A stretch of DNA of 64,000 bases from Todiramphus chloris collaris (Eukaryota; Chordata; Aves; Coraciiformes; Alcedinidae): contig JANVCC010000120.1 of the NCBI GenBank assembly GCA_025345505.1, positions 6,574,855-6,638,854 on the forward strand, read 5' to 3'. How positions within the stretch are numbered: the first letter of the stretch is position 1; each line of letters begins with the position of its first letter. The translations under genes were made by a program, and so were the position numbers. Under the pieces are notes generated by a model. It searched no databases. It was not told the DNA's origin and saw only the letters and a program-made list of their open reading frames with translations. This document shows, piece after piece, positions 50,785 to 63,600 of this stretch.

Positions 50785-51465
50785 GAAGCATCTTTTTTCC
50801 ACACTCCCCCCAGCGCCACACACCCGTCCGAGCTCTGCGGTCGCTGCCTCGCAGAGGCCTTTCCAAGTTTACTACCCAGCACTGCCCCCCAGCCAGCTCC
50901 CCCCGGCTCATCCGCCCCCAGCAAACCCACTGCAGCAGTCACTCCAGCTGCTGAGTAGCTTAAAAAACCCCCGGGAAGCCCAGCCCCAGGCCCCCGTCCT
51001 GCTGCCCCTTCTCCAGTGGGCATCGCCTGGTTTGGGGTTATGGGCACGTGGCCCCTGGTGCCCCCGGCGCAGTGCTCAGCTCTTCTCCCCGTCCACGTCC
51101 AAAATATGACGCTGAGGTGCCCAGGAGCTTGGCTTCCCTTCCCACCCCATCCCACTGGTGTGGAGTGTGCCCGCTTGGATGGCACCGCAGCTCCCTGGGG
51201 ACGGGGTCACCAGCCCTGCTGTAGGGGGGCACCCATGGCCCCAAGAACCTGCCACCCACAACCCCCTGCAGATGGCACCTGCCAGGGGTGCCTCCTTCTC
51301 CCCCCAATCCCACAAAGAGTTTCCTGCCGTACCCGCTCCTCCACCTCCGCCCGGGCTGGCACAAAGTGGTGGGGGCCCCCGGTGACCCCCATCCCCGGGG
51401 CTGCCCTCTCCCTGCCCACCGCCGAGCTGCTTCCAGGAGCCGAACGCCGGGCTGAGAGCGGCGGC

Positions 51466-51525
51466 AGCATCCCCAGCTCGGCACCAGCATCCCCAGCTCG
51501 GCACCAGCATCCCCAGCTCGGCACC
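51466..51525. repeat. Tandem repeat, 3 x 20 bp
   Basis: The 20-bp unit AGCATCCCCAGCTCGGCACC occurs three times in a row without mismatch. Confidence 0.95.
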
Positions 51526-51558
51526 GGCCGGGCTCGCTGAAGGTTAAACGCCGGCGGC

Positions 51559-51570
51559 GGGGAAATCCCC
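51559..51570. promoter_or_regulatory. NF-kappaB-type site
   Basis: GGGGAAATCCCC contains a perfect GGGRNWYYCC match and is itself nearly palindromic. It lies in a CpG-rich block (51540-51720). Confidence 0.35.
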
Positions 51571-52539
51571 GCTGCCCCCGCAGACCCCCGCCCCGCACGG
51601 CCACTTACGATCCCGGGGGCGCCACGGGCCGGGTGCGGGGCGGGCTGCGGGCAGCGGCCGCGGGGACCCCCGGCAGGACCCGCCGAGCGCGCCGCTCGCC
51701 TTGGCTTTGGCACAGGGCTCCTCCGGCTCGTCCGCAGGAGCTTGCAGCATCCTCCGGTTCCGCGGGAGAAGTTCCTCGCCAGGGAGGGGAGGGAGGGAGG
51801 GATTTAAGGCAGACCCTGCCGGGGATGCGGACGCCTCCGGGTGCAGATGGAGACCCTCCACTCGCTGGGCACCCCGCAGCCCCCTCTTTGCCCACCTCAG
51901 CCCGGGCTCCGTGCCCTGTCCCGTGGCTCTCGCGGCGCCCAGCTCTGGAGATGCTGCGTGGGTGATCTCTGCTGAGAAACCCTCTCCCTCCGGAGAGAGG
52001 CAGCCACCGGCACAGAGCCAGCCAGGCACCTCTGCCCCATGTCCCCTGGGTGCCCAGCGGAGGTCTCGGAACAACACCATGGGGAAAGCCAGCGCGCGTT
52101 GCTGGGCCCAGCAGCAGCCCAGGGCAGCTCGGAGGGCAAAGTGGAGTCCATGGGGTTCTGGGGAGGGTGAAACTTGTCAGCACTGCAGCCCCAGGGGCTC
52201 TCCAGGGCTGGAGGGACCCCACTGGGCTGGGGATTCCTGGGCTGCTCCAGGGCACCTGCTCTAAACGTCCCCAACACCTACAGGGTGGCTGTTTTAGCAT
52301 CCAGAGCAGCAAAGCCCGGGGTACAGGGCTGCTCTGCCCACCCCGGGACCCCACTGGTCCTACCTCTGCCTGCGGAAAGCTGGTGGGACGAGGGGGACCC
52401 CCCAGCTCGGGGCTGCAGCGAGGGCAGGACATCTTATCGTGGTTCCCAGAGGGAGAAGCCAGAAAAAGCAGCACGCGGTGCCTCCCGCGACGGTCCCGAC
52501 GGCTCCCTGCCTGCCACGCTGCCCTCCCCACCCCGGGTG

Positions 52540-52665
52540 TGCTCTGTTTGCCTGCTATTTTTGGCAGCCTCCTAAGAGCTCCTCTCAGACTATTAATAAT
52601 GAGAGTGCGAAATTCGTTTGGCCTCTCCTATATAAGGAAAGGTAGAGGCTTAGAGGCAGCTAAAT
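52540..52665. promoter_or_regulatory. A/T-rich block with MEF2/SRF-like sites in GC-rich DNA
   Basis: Within about 120 bp are TGCTATTTTTGGCAGC (MEF2/CArG-like), CAGACTATTAATAATGAG, CCTATATAAGG (TATA/CArG-like) and CTAAATATACTGG. The flanks exceed 60% GC. It looks like a compact promoter or enhancer core; which gene it serves is unknown. Confidence 0.3.
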
Positions 52666-54826
52666 ATACTGGCGCGTGCGGGAGCAAGCGGGGAGGCTTT
52701 GGCAGCGAGTGTGGAAAAGAGATTGTTTGAACAATGGAAAGAGGGACTCAGTGCACGGGGCCCCGTGTGGAGGGACAGACGGAGGGTGACAGTGCCCATG
52801 GGCACACTGCAGCACCCGCATCGCACCCTGATGCCCCTCAGGGCCCTGCTTCAGCAGGATGGGAGCTGGGGGGAAAGCAAAGCCCCTGCCCCAAGACAGA
52901 TGTGCTCTTCCTAGAACACCCGTAACAAACCCACTTTGGGTTTGTTCAGCCAGCAGTGGGTTGCTCCTGCAGCCAAGCCCCTGCAAATTCCAGCCTCGCT
53001 CAGGCCAGAGAACAAAGCTTCTGCCACCCTGACACAACCCCAGGGCATCTCCCACAGGTGGGAGCCGTGCCAAGGTCCTGGTGATGCCACCGTGTCCCCA
53101 TTTCCCCAGGAGCCACCAGCATCCCTGCAGTGCCCTTTGCTGGCAGGGGCTGCCCACATCCATCATCACAGGGATTCTTCTGTAACTGTCACCCCTGTAG
53201 CTGCAGGGCCCTGGGCGAGGAGCTCTGGGAGCTCCCAGCAGTGAGGCCACCGAGGATGGGGAGAGCCCGGCTGGAAGAGGTAAAGCAGCAGCAATTCAGG
53301 GAATCCTAATGACAGGAAGGCGCTGGGGAGCAGAGCCAAATCCACACGGTCGGAGCAAGGACAGCACAAGCAGAGGGCGAGAAGCATGCGGAGAGGAAGA
53401 ACCCTGCTCTCCCCCGAGGCTCCAGTGAGAGCCTTTTTTTCTTAACTCCTCCTAGTCAAGGGCGCTGCTCAGGGAGGGACAAGCAGAGCTGAGGAGCTCG
53501 AGGTTGTCAGCAGCTACCCTGAGGTCCCCGCTCTGGGCTGGCTGCAGCATCACAGTGCCCTGGGCTGCATCCATGCATCCCCTTCCCTGAGGCTTCCAAG
53601 CCACTGGAACACCAGGACAACTATGGGCAAGTCCCTGAGCTGCTGCCTTGGCCCTGGTCCCTGTTGCCTCAGTTTCTGGAGCTATGAAAACTCCTGCAAC
53701 CAAACCTATTTCTCAGGCTGAGAGGCTCAGTTAAGGTTGCCCTGGGGCTGACACAGGAGCAGCTCTTTGCCCTCAGGGCAGTGAGAAACCCTGGCTCTCA
53801 TCCTGCAATTGCTCTGGGTCTGAGGCAAGATTTTTCCTCCCAGAAACTAAGCCCCCAAGATCCTGGAGCTGGGGGATGTGTCTCTCCCTCCCCCCCCACC
53901 TCTGCGCCTTGCCCCAAGCGAGTGCTTGCTGCGTTTCCTCTTGCACCTCTGCGCCTGGGATGGGGAGCCCAGCAGATTTGACTCCTGTCCTTAAGTGACA
54001 TTGAGCGACGTGGACTCCAAGGGCTCCAGCACAAGCCCTGGACCACGTGAGACCTGCACAGACAGCGCAGCAGCTCTGAAGGTGAGTCTCTTCCCCTCCC
54101 TGAAAAATCCTGTGTCCTGTGGCAGCGGCAGGTCCCTTCTGGCTGCCGCGGTGCTCACGTGCGTTCGCTACAGCAGGGACAGGAGGGCAGCTCCTCATCT
54201 CCTCCCAGGACTCCACTAATTGGTAAGTGTTCCTCTGATGGAGGAGGAGGTACCGTTATCCCGGGCGTGGGTGCAGCCCTGATGCTGCTTCTGCTTTGCT
54301 TTCCAGTGAAATCAACAGTCGGACTCTGCCTTGGCTGCAGGGAACAGCCCCTGGCAGGTCAGGGGACCCCATTCCTGGTCAGTGGGACACCAGGGGCAAG
54401 AGCCCTTGGGGACTTCGAAGAGCAGAAGCTAGTGAGGGTTGTGCTAAAGCAGGGGCAGATAAACCAGGAGTCAAAACACAACCCTGCAGCAGGAGGCTCA
54501 GCCTCTCCTCCCTGGGCAGAGCGCAGCGATCAACACACAGAGGTTTCCACTCCGGTCAGAGCGAGGAGGGAACTTGGCCATGGGTCAGGAGAGCTCCTGG
54601 CAGCCCTGGTGACTGCACTGGCACCAGAACCAGCTTCAGCAGCTGCAGCAGAGGCAGCCCCTTGTCCAGCAGCGCCTGCCGAGACCTCGCTGCCGGGCAC
54701 TGGGTGAAGGGAACGAGGGAGGAGTTCCAGTTCTTGCACAAAGAGCAGAGGGGTCTCAGGAGGAACCGTCCCACAGCTGAAAGCGGAGAAAGCAGCAAGC
54801 TGAGCAGCAGCAAAACATCTTCCCTG

Positions 54827-54832
54827 TTTATT
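54827..54832 (-). terminator. Candidate polyadenylation signal, KIAA0319L
   Basis: TTTATT on plus, AATAAA on minus, about 2.6 kb after the stop codon. Confidence 0.35.
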
Positions 54833-55475
54833 TGCAAGAAACATTTTCACTAAAAAAAATGTATTACTCTTAATCTTGACGCACGTAACACTGCAATCAA
54901 CAAACCTTAAACCCAAGCTCAGACAGGTTGGGCAGCCCCTGCTACACAGAAGAAAGAAGAAAAGATTTAAGAGCAAACTGTTTTACAACTAGAACACAAC
55001 AAGGATCTTACCCTGTGTTTGAATATGGGAAAGGAAAAGAAGAGAGAGTGAAGCTGACGGTGCATCTGACAGATGTCTCAGCTTTTAACTTCCACACATG
55101 GGTAACTTGTAGCCCACGTCTCTAATTGTGAAATCATCGTGCATAGCAATGCAGAAACCTTCCCTGGCAAGGTCAGCCCCGCTCCGGGAGCAAACCAGCA
55201 GCACTGCCAGTGCCACTGCCACGCAGGAGAGGAGGCTGGCAAGGGATTCCCACAGCACACGCTTGCTCTCCGGGCACACACCTCGGGAGGAGGTCTGCGT
55301 TAATCAGCTCTGCAGCAGCCACTCTGCCCCCTCCCCAAGGTCACAGGATCCTACCCTGGGCCAGAAGTGACTGCCCTGAGCCTGGCAGGGTCTCCTCCCC
55401 TCCCTCGGCTTCACAGGCCAGGGCTGGGCGACACAGAGGGTTAACACGTGGAGCGAGGAGAGGCTGCACGGCCAG

Positions 55476-55529
55476 GGAATACTAATGGGAGCAGGAATAC
55501 TAATGGGAGCAGGAATACTAATGGGAGCA
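55476..55529. repeat. Tandem repeat, 3 x 18 bp
   Basis: GGAATACTAATGGGAGCA three times in a row, followed by a degenerate fourth start (GGAGTATGGGG), in the presumed KIAA0319L 3' UTR. Confidence 0.95.
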
Positions 55530-57441
55530 GGAGTATGGGGAGCTTGCCGTGCTGGGTCACAAACCTGTGCTCTGAGATGAGAAATGACTAAGGAGCGAGG
55601 ACAGCGTCCTAAGGGAGCTGCGGGGCGCGGAGGGAAGGCTACAGCCCACCACCAAGTGCAGCCCTCACCAGCTGAGAAAAGCACCCCGGCCCCAACGCCT
55701 GTTACCCCCCAGCCCGACCCCGAGCACCAGTTGTGAGACAGCCAAGCTGCAGGGTGGCCCGGGTGGCGACGCGATCCCCGTGCCTGGCCGAGTCCGGAGG
55801 GCACAGGGCTAATGCCCCAGTCCTCGGGAGAGCAGCAGGCTCCTGAAGACGACGGACGATTGCCCAGAAAAACACACTTAGCAGCAGCCACGACTACATT
55901 CAGCGAGGGAATATTCCCTTCAGGTTCAATAGTGTTTAATCTTGTCTAGCTCAACACAAATCAGTAGTGCAGCCATATAAATACAACTGAGGAAGTTAAA
56001 GCCTTTTGGCTTTCATAGCTCAAAAAAAAAAAACCCAAACAAAACAACCCAAAAAAAGCCAATTAACCAAGTTTCCAGTTTTTAAATTAAACACAAAGAA
56101 AGGCAATGAGGTGCCCACCCACCCGCAGAGGAGCAGTGGCATCCTTCATGCCAGCAAGAGGCCGATTTCTGCCCGAGGACAGGGGTGCCACTGATGAAAG
56201 CAGCGGAGTGGGAGAGATGAGCAGGTATGGGAAAGGGCCACCCCACTCCTGCCTCCAAGAGCCCCGGCCCCTCGCTGCTGGCACTCACCACACGATGCCC
56301 TCAGGTACCGAGGGCTCCCTTTTCCAGTGACTGAAGGACACCCAGGGTGCACCTCGCACGCCGGGCTCTTCGGACGTAACAACGCGAGGCCACGAAGCTG
56401 CCAGCCAGAAGCAGCCAGCTGCTGGGGACCAAAGATAAAAACCCCTTTTTGCCTGGCTTGTGCAAATGTTAAAGAAAAAACTCCAACTAAACCCAACAAA
56501 CCACAGTATATAGTGTTTCATAACTGAGATATGGTTAATGTCCAGACTCACGGACGGCTTGGCAACCAACAGAAGGTGCTGGGGCCACTGGACGACATCT
56601 CACAGCTTTGGAATGAAGCCAGACATTAGGTACCAAAGGTGGGTGACCCCTCCCAGCTCTGGTACCCAGCAGGAGAGCTTGCAGAATGAGGGGGTCTCCC
56701 AGCCTGGCTAATTACCACAGACAGGTCAGCTTTTCATGTCTGAGCAGGCACAGTCTCATCACCACTCCCAGGGAGAAAAGCCTGACAGTAATTTTGAACA
56801 GCTACAAAACCCTCTCCTACCTGCAAGCTGATGGAGCGTGACCAGAGTGTTTAGATTCCCCCTCCTCTACACTCCAAAAGCAGCCAAGTGCATGTGAAAG
56901 GACAAGTCTAAATTAAAACAGTGCTGAAACCATTAGGGAAAGTGGGAGTAAAAGAGAAGAAAGCTGTTCGACAGCAAAAGCAGCCCGTGGTAGGCTGCTG
57001 GAGCCTGACGGGAGCTCAGAGCACCGCTCGAAGCACAGCCTCCACCTTCCTTCTCCAAGGAGCTTCCAAGCCAAGTCCACGGGCTGGAAGTCCACGGGTG
57101 TCTCCTCCACTGCAGTCTGAGGTGGGCCGTGACAGTCCTGCAAATTCACAGTTGCTTCAAGTGGTTCTGTCCTGCCGCTCTCCAGATGCCAGCTCTGTCT
57201 CCACTGATGCTTCGCCCGAGGTCCCCAGTTGCCTTCTCCTCCCTTTTACTTCCCTCGAAGTTCAAATTCAAGTACAACCAGTTTTAACTGAATGAAAAGA
57301 AACCCACAAAACCAAAGTTATTTCCTGTGAAACAAGTTAGCAGCGTTGTCTGAACCAAAAGCGGCCTCCAAAGGCCCTTGCAGAACAGGGGTGGGAGTGG
57401 CCTTTCCCAGCAAGCTCCAGCAAAAGGCCACCTGAGGGGAG

Positions 57442-57629
57442 CTATAGAATTTCCTCCCTCTGGTTCTTGGGTTTGAGCATCACTTGTCCATTGCGCAAGG
57501 AGCCGTTCTGGCTACGGAGCAGCTTCCCTTTTTCCCGGTCGGGCCACGTGAAGATGGCTTCATCGCTGTCCAGCTCAGACTCCGAGTGCATCAGGCTGGT
57601 GTTGAGGACCTGGGCTTTCTGCCTGCCAC
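57442..57629 (-). CDS. KIAA0319L: KIAA0319L terminal coding exon
   Basis: 188 nt after acceptor ccctcgaag. GRQKAQVLNTSLMHSESELD, SDEAIFTWPDREKGKLLRSQ and NQREEIL then TAG at 57444-57442. The last four residues match the human C terminus. Confidence 0.96.
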
Positions 57630-60600
57630 CTTCGAGGGAGAGAGATCCCCAGGTTAGAAATGCTTTCAACACTGGTCAGCAACCCCACCTCGATCCATTC
57701 CCTCCCTAGGGCTCTTTCTCCTGTCCTGTCAAAGGGGCAGCCTAATCAAACTTTCCTCCACGTGTCCCTCATTCCCTCAAACGCTGAAGCCAAAGTGATC
57801 CTGCTTCAGACACCCTGGCGTGACAGAGGGCACGATGGCACTTCAAGATAGTGCAAAGCACAACAAACAAGTGGGAAAGAAATTCTGTTACCAGAAGAGG
57901 CCAGGAGTCTCTGTGGGAGCTTTGTCTCCTTGACCTTGCTCAGGGCATTGCCTAGAAAGCTCTGAGCACTAAGGGCTGTAGTAAAGAGACCACACAGGAG
58001 TGTGAGAGGGGAGATCACCCTTCTTACTACTCTCCCTACTCTCATCTCTCCTTCTGCCTGCAAGGGAAGAGAGACAAATTAGCAGGGTGGATTTATATTA
58101 ATGCACAAAGACAGCAGAGAGACATTTACTGATATTGTCAGCAGAGGAAATACTTAAACGTTGCACTTCTCCGTTAAAAAGCTAAATTTCCTCTGTTGGC
58201 AGAATGCTCCCTGGACGTATCTAGCAGGGAAAAAGACTTTAGTCAGCAGCCAGCCTGGAAAGCAGCAAGATGAGTTTAGTTACCAGAGAGCAAATGGTTT
58301 AGGCACATTTGCTACAGCCTGCAGAGCAACGAGCCCTGAACTCAACAGAGGGGCTCTTCTGTGCCAGGTGACAGCTGGCCAGGTTACAGCAGCGTTGGGT
58401 GCTGAGGGAGGAAAACACACCCCCTTTTCCTTCCAGGGGATCAGGATTTGTGTCTTTGGGACCCCCTGGCTCTGGCAGGACCCCCCGCTTGCTCTGTCCC
58501 TGCGATGCCCTCCACGGCTGCTCCGGGGCAGCGCTGGGCGCCGTTAACGGGTAACACAAGGATGAGCAGACAGCCTCCACCAGCAAACACGGATCGGGGA
58601 CTGGGTGATCTCCGCAGAGCGCCTGACAAGCTCTCTCTAGGACAGCAATGCGGGCAGGAATGAATTAATTTATGGACAGGTCATCTGGGTTGGGAGAGAA
58701 GGGGGGGCAGAAATAAACCTTGCTCTCTCCAGTCCATGAGTACTTTCAGGTTGCTTTCATGTTTCTCTTGGTTATCAGATCAGTGAAATGCTTAGGGACA
58801 CTGAGTTCAGGCTTTGTTGGAGAGCGAGGCTGTGGAACTGCACATTGGCAAGAAGTAAACTACCAGAAACCAGGGAAAACTTTAGGGCAAGAGAAAAGCT
58901 ATAGTCAAGAACCAGTTTTGGGCTTTCCAGAGTAGGTCAGTCTCACAGCTTATGTGCCTCCACTTACTACTACTGTGACACCAGGATCAGGCCAGTTTTG
59001 TCTGCAAGTTCTAAACCAAAGAGCTAGATTACCTGACTAAATACCCTGTACTCAGATCTGAAACAAGCTCTTGGATCTTCTGAGACTCATCTGTCAGTGC
59101 CTAACATCATGTTTGTTTCACTCTGTGATTTTAAGTCCACAGAGGGAGTGTGTTCTTAGTCAGCATTCTGGAAATGCTGAGCTCTTCCCTCCTGTTTTAC
59201 CTGCTTTGGGATTTGGTTTTAACTCCAGGCTTTCTTGATCTGTTGCATCCAGAATCTTGTATTTGCTTTTTCTTTTGGATTTTCCTTTTCGCCTAAAGGG
59301 GAAGAAAAGGAATTAAGAAGCAGGAAGGAAAAACAACTCCGAGTTTCAAAGCTAGAGCACTTGCTTATTTCAGATTATGTTCATATCACAAAGCAAACCA
59401 TTAACAGCATTGCTTTAGTGGCACATTTAAGGGCTAATCCAAATCTTGCTTCTTAACTGAACCCAGAGTTCTAGAGCTTCACTGTTTCACTCGAAACACT
59501 GAGCGACAAGAATTAACATCCCAGAGCTAAGCAGATGACCTGCTGGGATGATGGGTTTGGATCTTTCCCCTCCTAATGCAGCTACTTGGCTCTGAAGCAC
59601 TGACAGAGTGGGGGTTACGGCCTCAGTCCCACCTCTTGCAACAGCAGATCACCATCCAGGATAAGATTCCAAAGGCAACCACAATGACGAAAGACGCAAT
59701 GATCACATACAGCACACTCCACTCTGAAAGCAAAACACCCCAGAGATAAAGATGGTTTGGCACCTCATAAAGTCAACAGCATGCACTTTAGATGACTGTT
59801 CTTGGGAAAGAAAAAGAAAGTCCTGGCCCTCTGCAGAACTGGAGGCTGGAGTCCACCCCTGACAGCACCGCTAACCCACCTATGGAGGCCGGAGGCTCCG
59901 GACCCAGCGTGCGGACTCGCTGCACATGGGCGCTTTTCAGAGTGTGTTGATTTACACAGTTGGCTTTTCCTTGGCAGGAAAAGCCAACTGTGCAGGGGCA
60001 CGACAGGAAAGTGGGGGGATTTATACACTAAGAGCAGACTCAACTCACACTGAATGCTCAAGAGGGTCTGAAGAGGAGCCACTTCCCCACCAAACACTGC
60101 CTGCCTAGAAGGTGCGTGTGGTGAGACCAGGGCAGGGACTATCTCCTGGTGTGAGCATCGTATCAGAGATACCAGGAGAAAGTAGGGACCTGCTCCTCTG
60201 CCCGCCCTGGTTTTCAAACGCTGCTTGCTTTCCAAAGATGGACAATCCCAGAGAGGCTGCACGTACCACAGTTGCTTTCGCCATCCCCCATCTGCACCCT
60301 GATGAAGTTCTCCATCCAGAAGGGATCACAGACGCAGCGCTTGGTGAAGGAGTCACAGCGCCCGTGCTCAGAGCAGTTCAGCTGACAGGCTGGGGACCAA
60401 AACCAGCAAGGTGAATGAAATGACTCGCACGTGAGGCAAGAAAGGGACAGTCCCATTCCATAGGGCCAAGCCCCGTGGGGTCTCTCTCGAGCAGAGTCAC
60501 TCTGTAGGTCATCCATAGCTTAGCCAATTACACGCAGCAAGAAGGCCTCCCACCAAACTGAAACTCCCCGCTTCACTGACAGCATAAGACATGACTTGCT

Positions 60601-63600
60601 AAGAAAACTGTGACAAATATACCATGGTTTCAGTATAAAAGTTATGGAATTTGTGTATTTGTTAAGTAAATGTTTTTAAATATGGCTTTGATTTTCAAAT
60701 TCAAACTCAGCCTGTGGGACAGGCAAGAAACAAAGAGATCCTTTAAGGGGACCAAACAGAACGGAAGAGTGGCTTTTGAAGGCCACAAAAATCATAAGAT
60801 AAGATTTCATTATGAAAATAAATGCATAATTCTAGTTTAAAGTATCTAACCGATTAAAAAAACAATATATAATGGAAACATTTCCTTCAGACTGATGTAT
60901 GTGCTGCAGAGGAAATGGCTATGTTCACAGCTAGCAAGAGCTTTAGTTTTATTGTTGCCAGCATGACACTCGTGTCATTGGCTGTATTCCACCAACACTG
61001 TGTTTTAGTTTCATCAGTATCAATCTGCTTTTGATTTTGTGAATTCTCATCTTCCCAGCAACATTACGAGTAACCATTTATATCAAGTCTAACAGCGACT
61101 AGACAGAATAAATGGATAAACAGCTCATTAATTGATAGTCTAACAGACTTCTTCCATTTCCCATTTGTGGACAAACAAATGCTACTGGACCGAGTGTGTT
61201 TGCGTGTGCACTGAGCTGTGTTAGCACACACAAAGGTCCTCATGCTGGCAGGCACCCGAGGAGAAGGGGAAAGATGTTAACTGGTACCACAGTGACCCTT
61301 ACTTACTGACTGTGTTAATCTCCAGTGCCCGGAAGATGAGGAAGTCCGACTGTTGTTTCCGCAGCTCGTTTTTTAGCGTCCAGGCAACTTCTCTTCCCTT
61401 GAATATCTGATGGGGAGGCTGGTTCCGTACAAAAAACACCATCTTTGTGCTGCAAGTCAGACAACAATGATTATCTGCTGCTTCCCCAAACAGCAGGCAG
61501 GGAGCCTGTCTCCTCAGTCTGTCATTAGAGGGATTTAATAGGAATCTCAAATTTATCTGAAGATGAGATTTCTGCCTCCACCTTGAAATCACCTGGTTAC
61601 ACAGCAGACAACCCTTCAGGGCACCTGCATCCACGTTTTCAAAGCCAGGGCTGGACTGTTCTTGAGTTTGCTGCTCAAGCACATCTTTGCATGTTTGTGC
61701 TAAGCAGACAAGTCCCCAGACTTTGAGGTCTCACTGTTTCCATATTCTCCTCCCTCTCTCACTGTGGGATCCTCAGGCCTTACTACACATCAAACTTAGG
61801 GGCTTGTTTAACTGCTCAGCAGAGGGAAGACAGTGAAGGTTTAGAGTATTTTGCAAAGCTCGGTTTGAATGTGCAAAGTGTTAGAGCAGCAAAAAGCCCA
61901 GGTGTAGAGGATACTGCTGGATTCTGCACCTTTCACCACATTAGCTCTCTGCCAGAAGAATTTGCTCCCCAAGGCTCACAGAGCCTCATGTATCCTTCAG
62001 ATTCACAAAAGGATGCATGGATGCTTTGGATTTATTATTACCAGTGAGCCTATGAGTCAACAGGATATTAGTGAAACCCTCAGAGTATGTGGGGAAAAAG
62101 AGCAGCCGGGGGAAATAAGATCTTTTTTTAAACAGAGCTGCTTTGATAGCGGAGGCAAAAATGGGATCTTAAAGCCACCTGTCAGAGATTAATCTCTGCT
62201 CTTTTATAACACTTCCTACTCTTTTTGTCTACTTAGTAAACATATAAACAGATAAAGCGTTAAATACAAGAATCCCTTACTTGCCTTACTCAGTGAAGAA
62301 TGGTGGCAACTGGCCTGCTCATGGCAGAGATAGAAAGGTAATGCCTCAACAGAAAGTGCTGGCTCTTCTGTTCTGAGCTCTCTAGGTTTGCACGGACAAT
62401 GAATTCTGGTTTTACTGCTCCGGCAGGCAACGTGGGCATGGAGGAATCGATACCTTACTGAACTCAGGAAAGTGTAAAGTATAATGGCAGATTTATTGCT
62501 GAATTGCTGCATGATTTTAAGCACGTCCCATAAATCTTTCTCAGTGCTTTACCTACCTTAAAGCTACCCCACTTTTAGTAAAAATTAAGTGCAACATTGC
62601 ACTTATTTCAGCAGATGCCCACTCTGCCCTTGACCAGCTCGTTGCCACGTAACTTGCACGTCCAGGCACCCTCAGACACAGCTACAGGAACAGCACGGGG
62701 ATGTGTGCAGTTGCTGCTGCGACAACGCCACAGCACCAGCCGCTGAAGTCTTCCGCTGAACAGTGAATTTCCCAGACCAGCCACTCGTGCAGGGGCAGAA
62801 AGCTGAACCCCATCAGATGCCTTCATGCCAAACACCCATCTGGGCCAAACCACCCCTTGTGTGAGTTGCTGGTTACTGTACTAGGAGCTGAGTGACATTG
62901 TTCAGGCAGGCAGCACGACCCTGGCCAACAGCCCTGCCTACAAGCAAACTTCGGCTTGTCAGGAGAGGCCAGCTCCGAAGCAACTGGAATTGAAGCAGTT
63001 GTGCTGGCAGTAAAGCGAACGTGAAACTACAGAGCTGGCTCACAGGGCTGCTGCACGGGTCATTACTACACCACCTCTGCTGCTGCAGTGTCAGTGTCTC
63101 ACCAAACTGCTCCTGTACCAAGCCCCACTATTTCTCCAGTTACAAATCACAGCTGTAGTTTCAAAACTAAATGAGGTTTATTCTTATTTTATAGATCTGG
63201 GGGACAAAAGACAGCAGCAGCAAAGAGTTTTCAAGGACAATGCACCATCTCCAGAGGGGACAGATACCCAAGACCTGCTTGGCAACACACCTCTGACCCG
63301 AGCAAGCAGGAATATTGGTGTTAAGCAAAATCTCCACGTTCTGATGGCCCAACCTGTTTCCCAAGAGAAAACAGCCCTTAGTTTACTAAACCCTCAAGCA
63401 ACCCCCTCAGAGATGAACCCTACCTCTGTTCAGTGTATGGCTGGATCTTCTGCACAGTGATGTCCGAGTCGAGGACCCCCAGCAGGACGCCTATTTGGCG
63501 GATGAACATCCCCTTCTGCCTCTCAGTCAGCTGGCTGACGTTAACGTCCAGAATTATCTCCACAAGGTTGTTTTTCCTAGGATCTAGTGACAGTGTGGAT

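Larger units (their letters stand above)
48490..54815. other. GC-rich intergenic region with no supported CDS
   Basis: Many long overlapping ORFs on both strands are Pro/Gly/Ala/Arg-rich and mutually shadowing; none has recognisable similarity. Short blocks that could be exons of the unidentified gene occur near 48540-48600 and 49160-49250 (minus) but cannot be proven. Possible promoter-like elements and tandem repeats are listed separately. Confidence 0.45.
54827..57441 (-). other. KIAA0319L 3' UTR (inferred extent)
   Basis: Non-coding sequence after the minus-strand stop. The first AATAAA on the minus strand after the stop is at 54832-54827; an ATTAAA variant lies at 55940-55935. Either would define the 3' end. 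Confidence 0.45.

Noticed and set aside
50150..51109. 319-codon plus-strand ORF
   Set aside because: Proline- and serine-rich throughout, with open frames on the opposite strand. Does not start at a supported ATG and has no recognisable domain.
51605..52531. 308-codon minus-strand ORF
   Set aside because: Explained by high GC and lack of A/T-rich stop codons. Composition is that of random GC-rich DNA.
59955..59992. microRNA precursor
   Set aside because: The hairpin is only 38 nt. A miRNA precursor needs a stem of about 30 bp or more, and the flanks do not pair.
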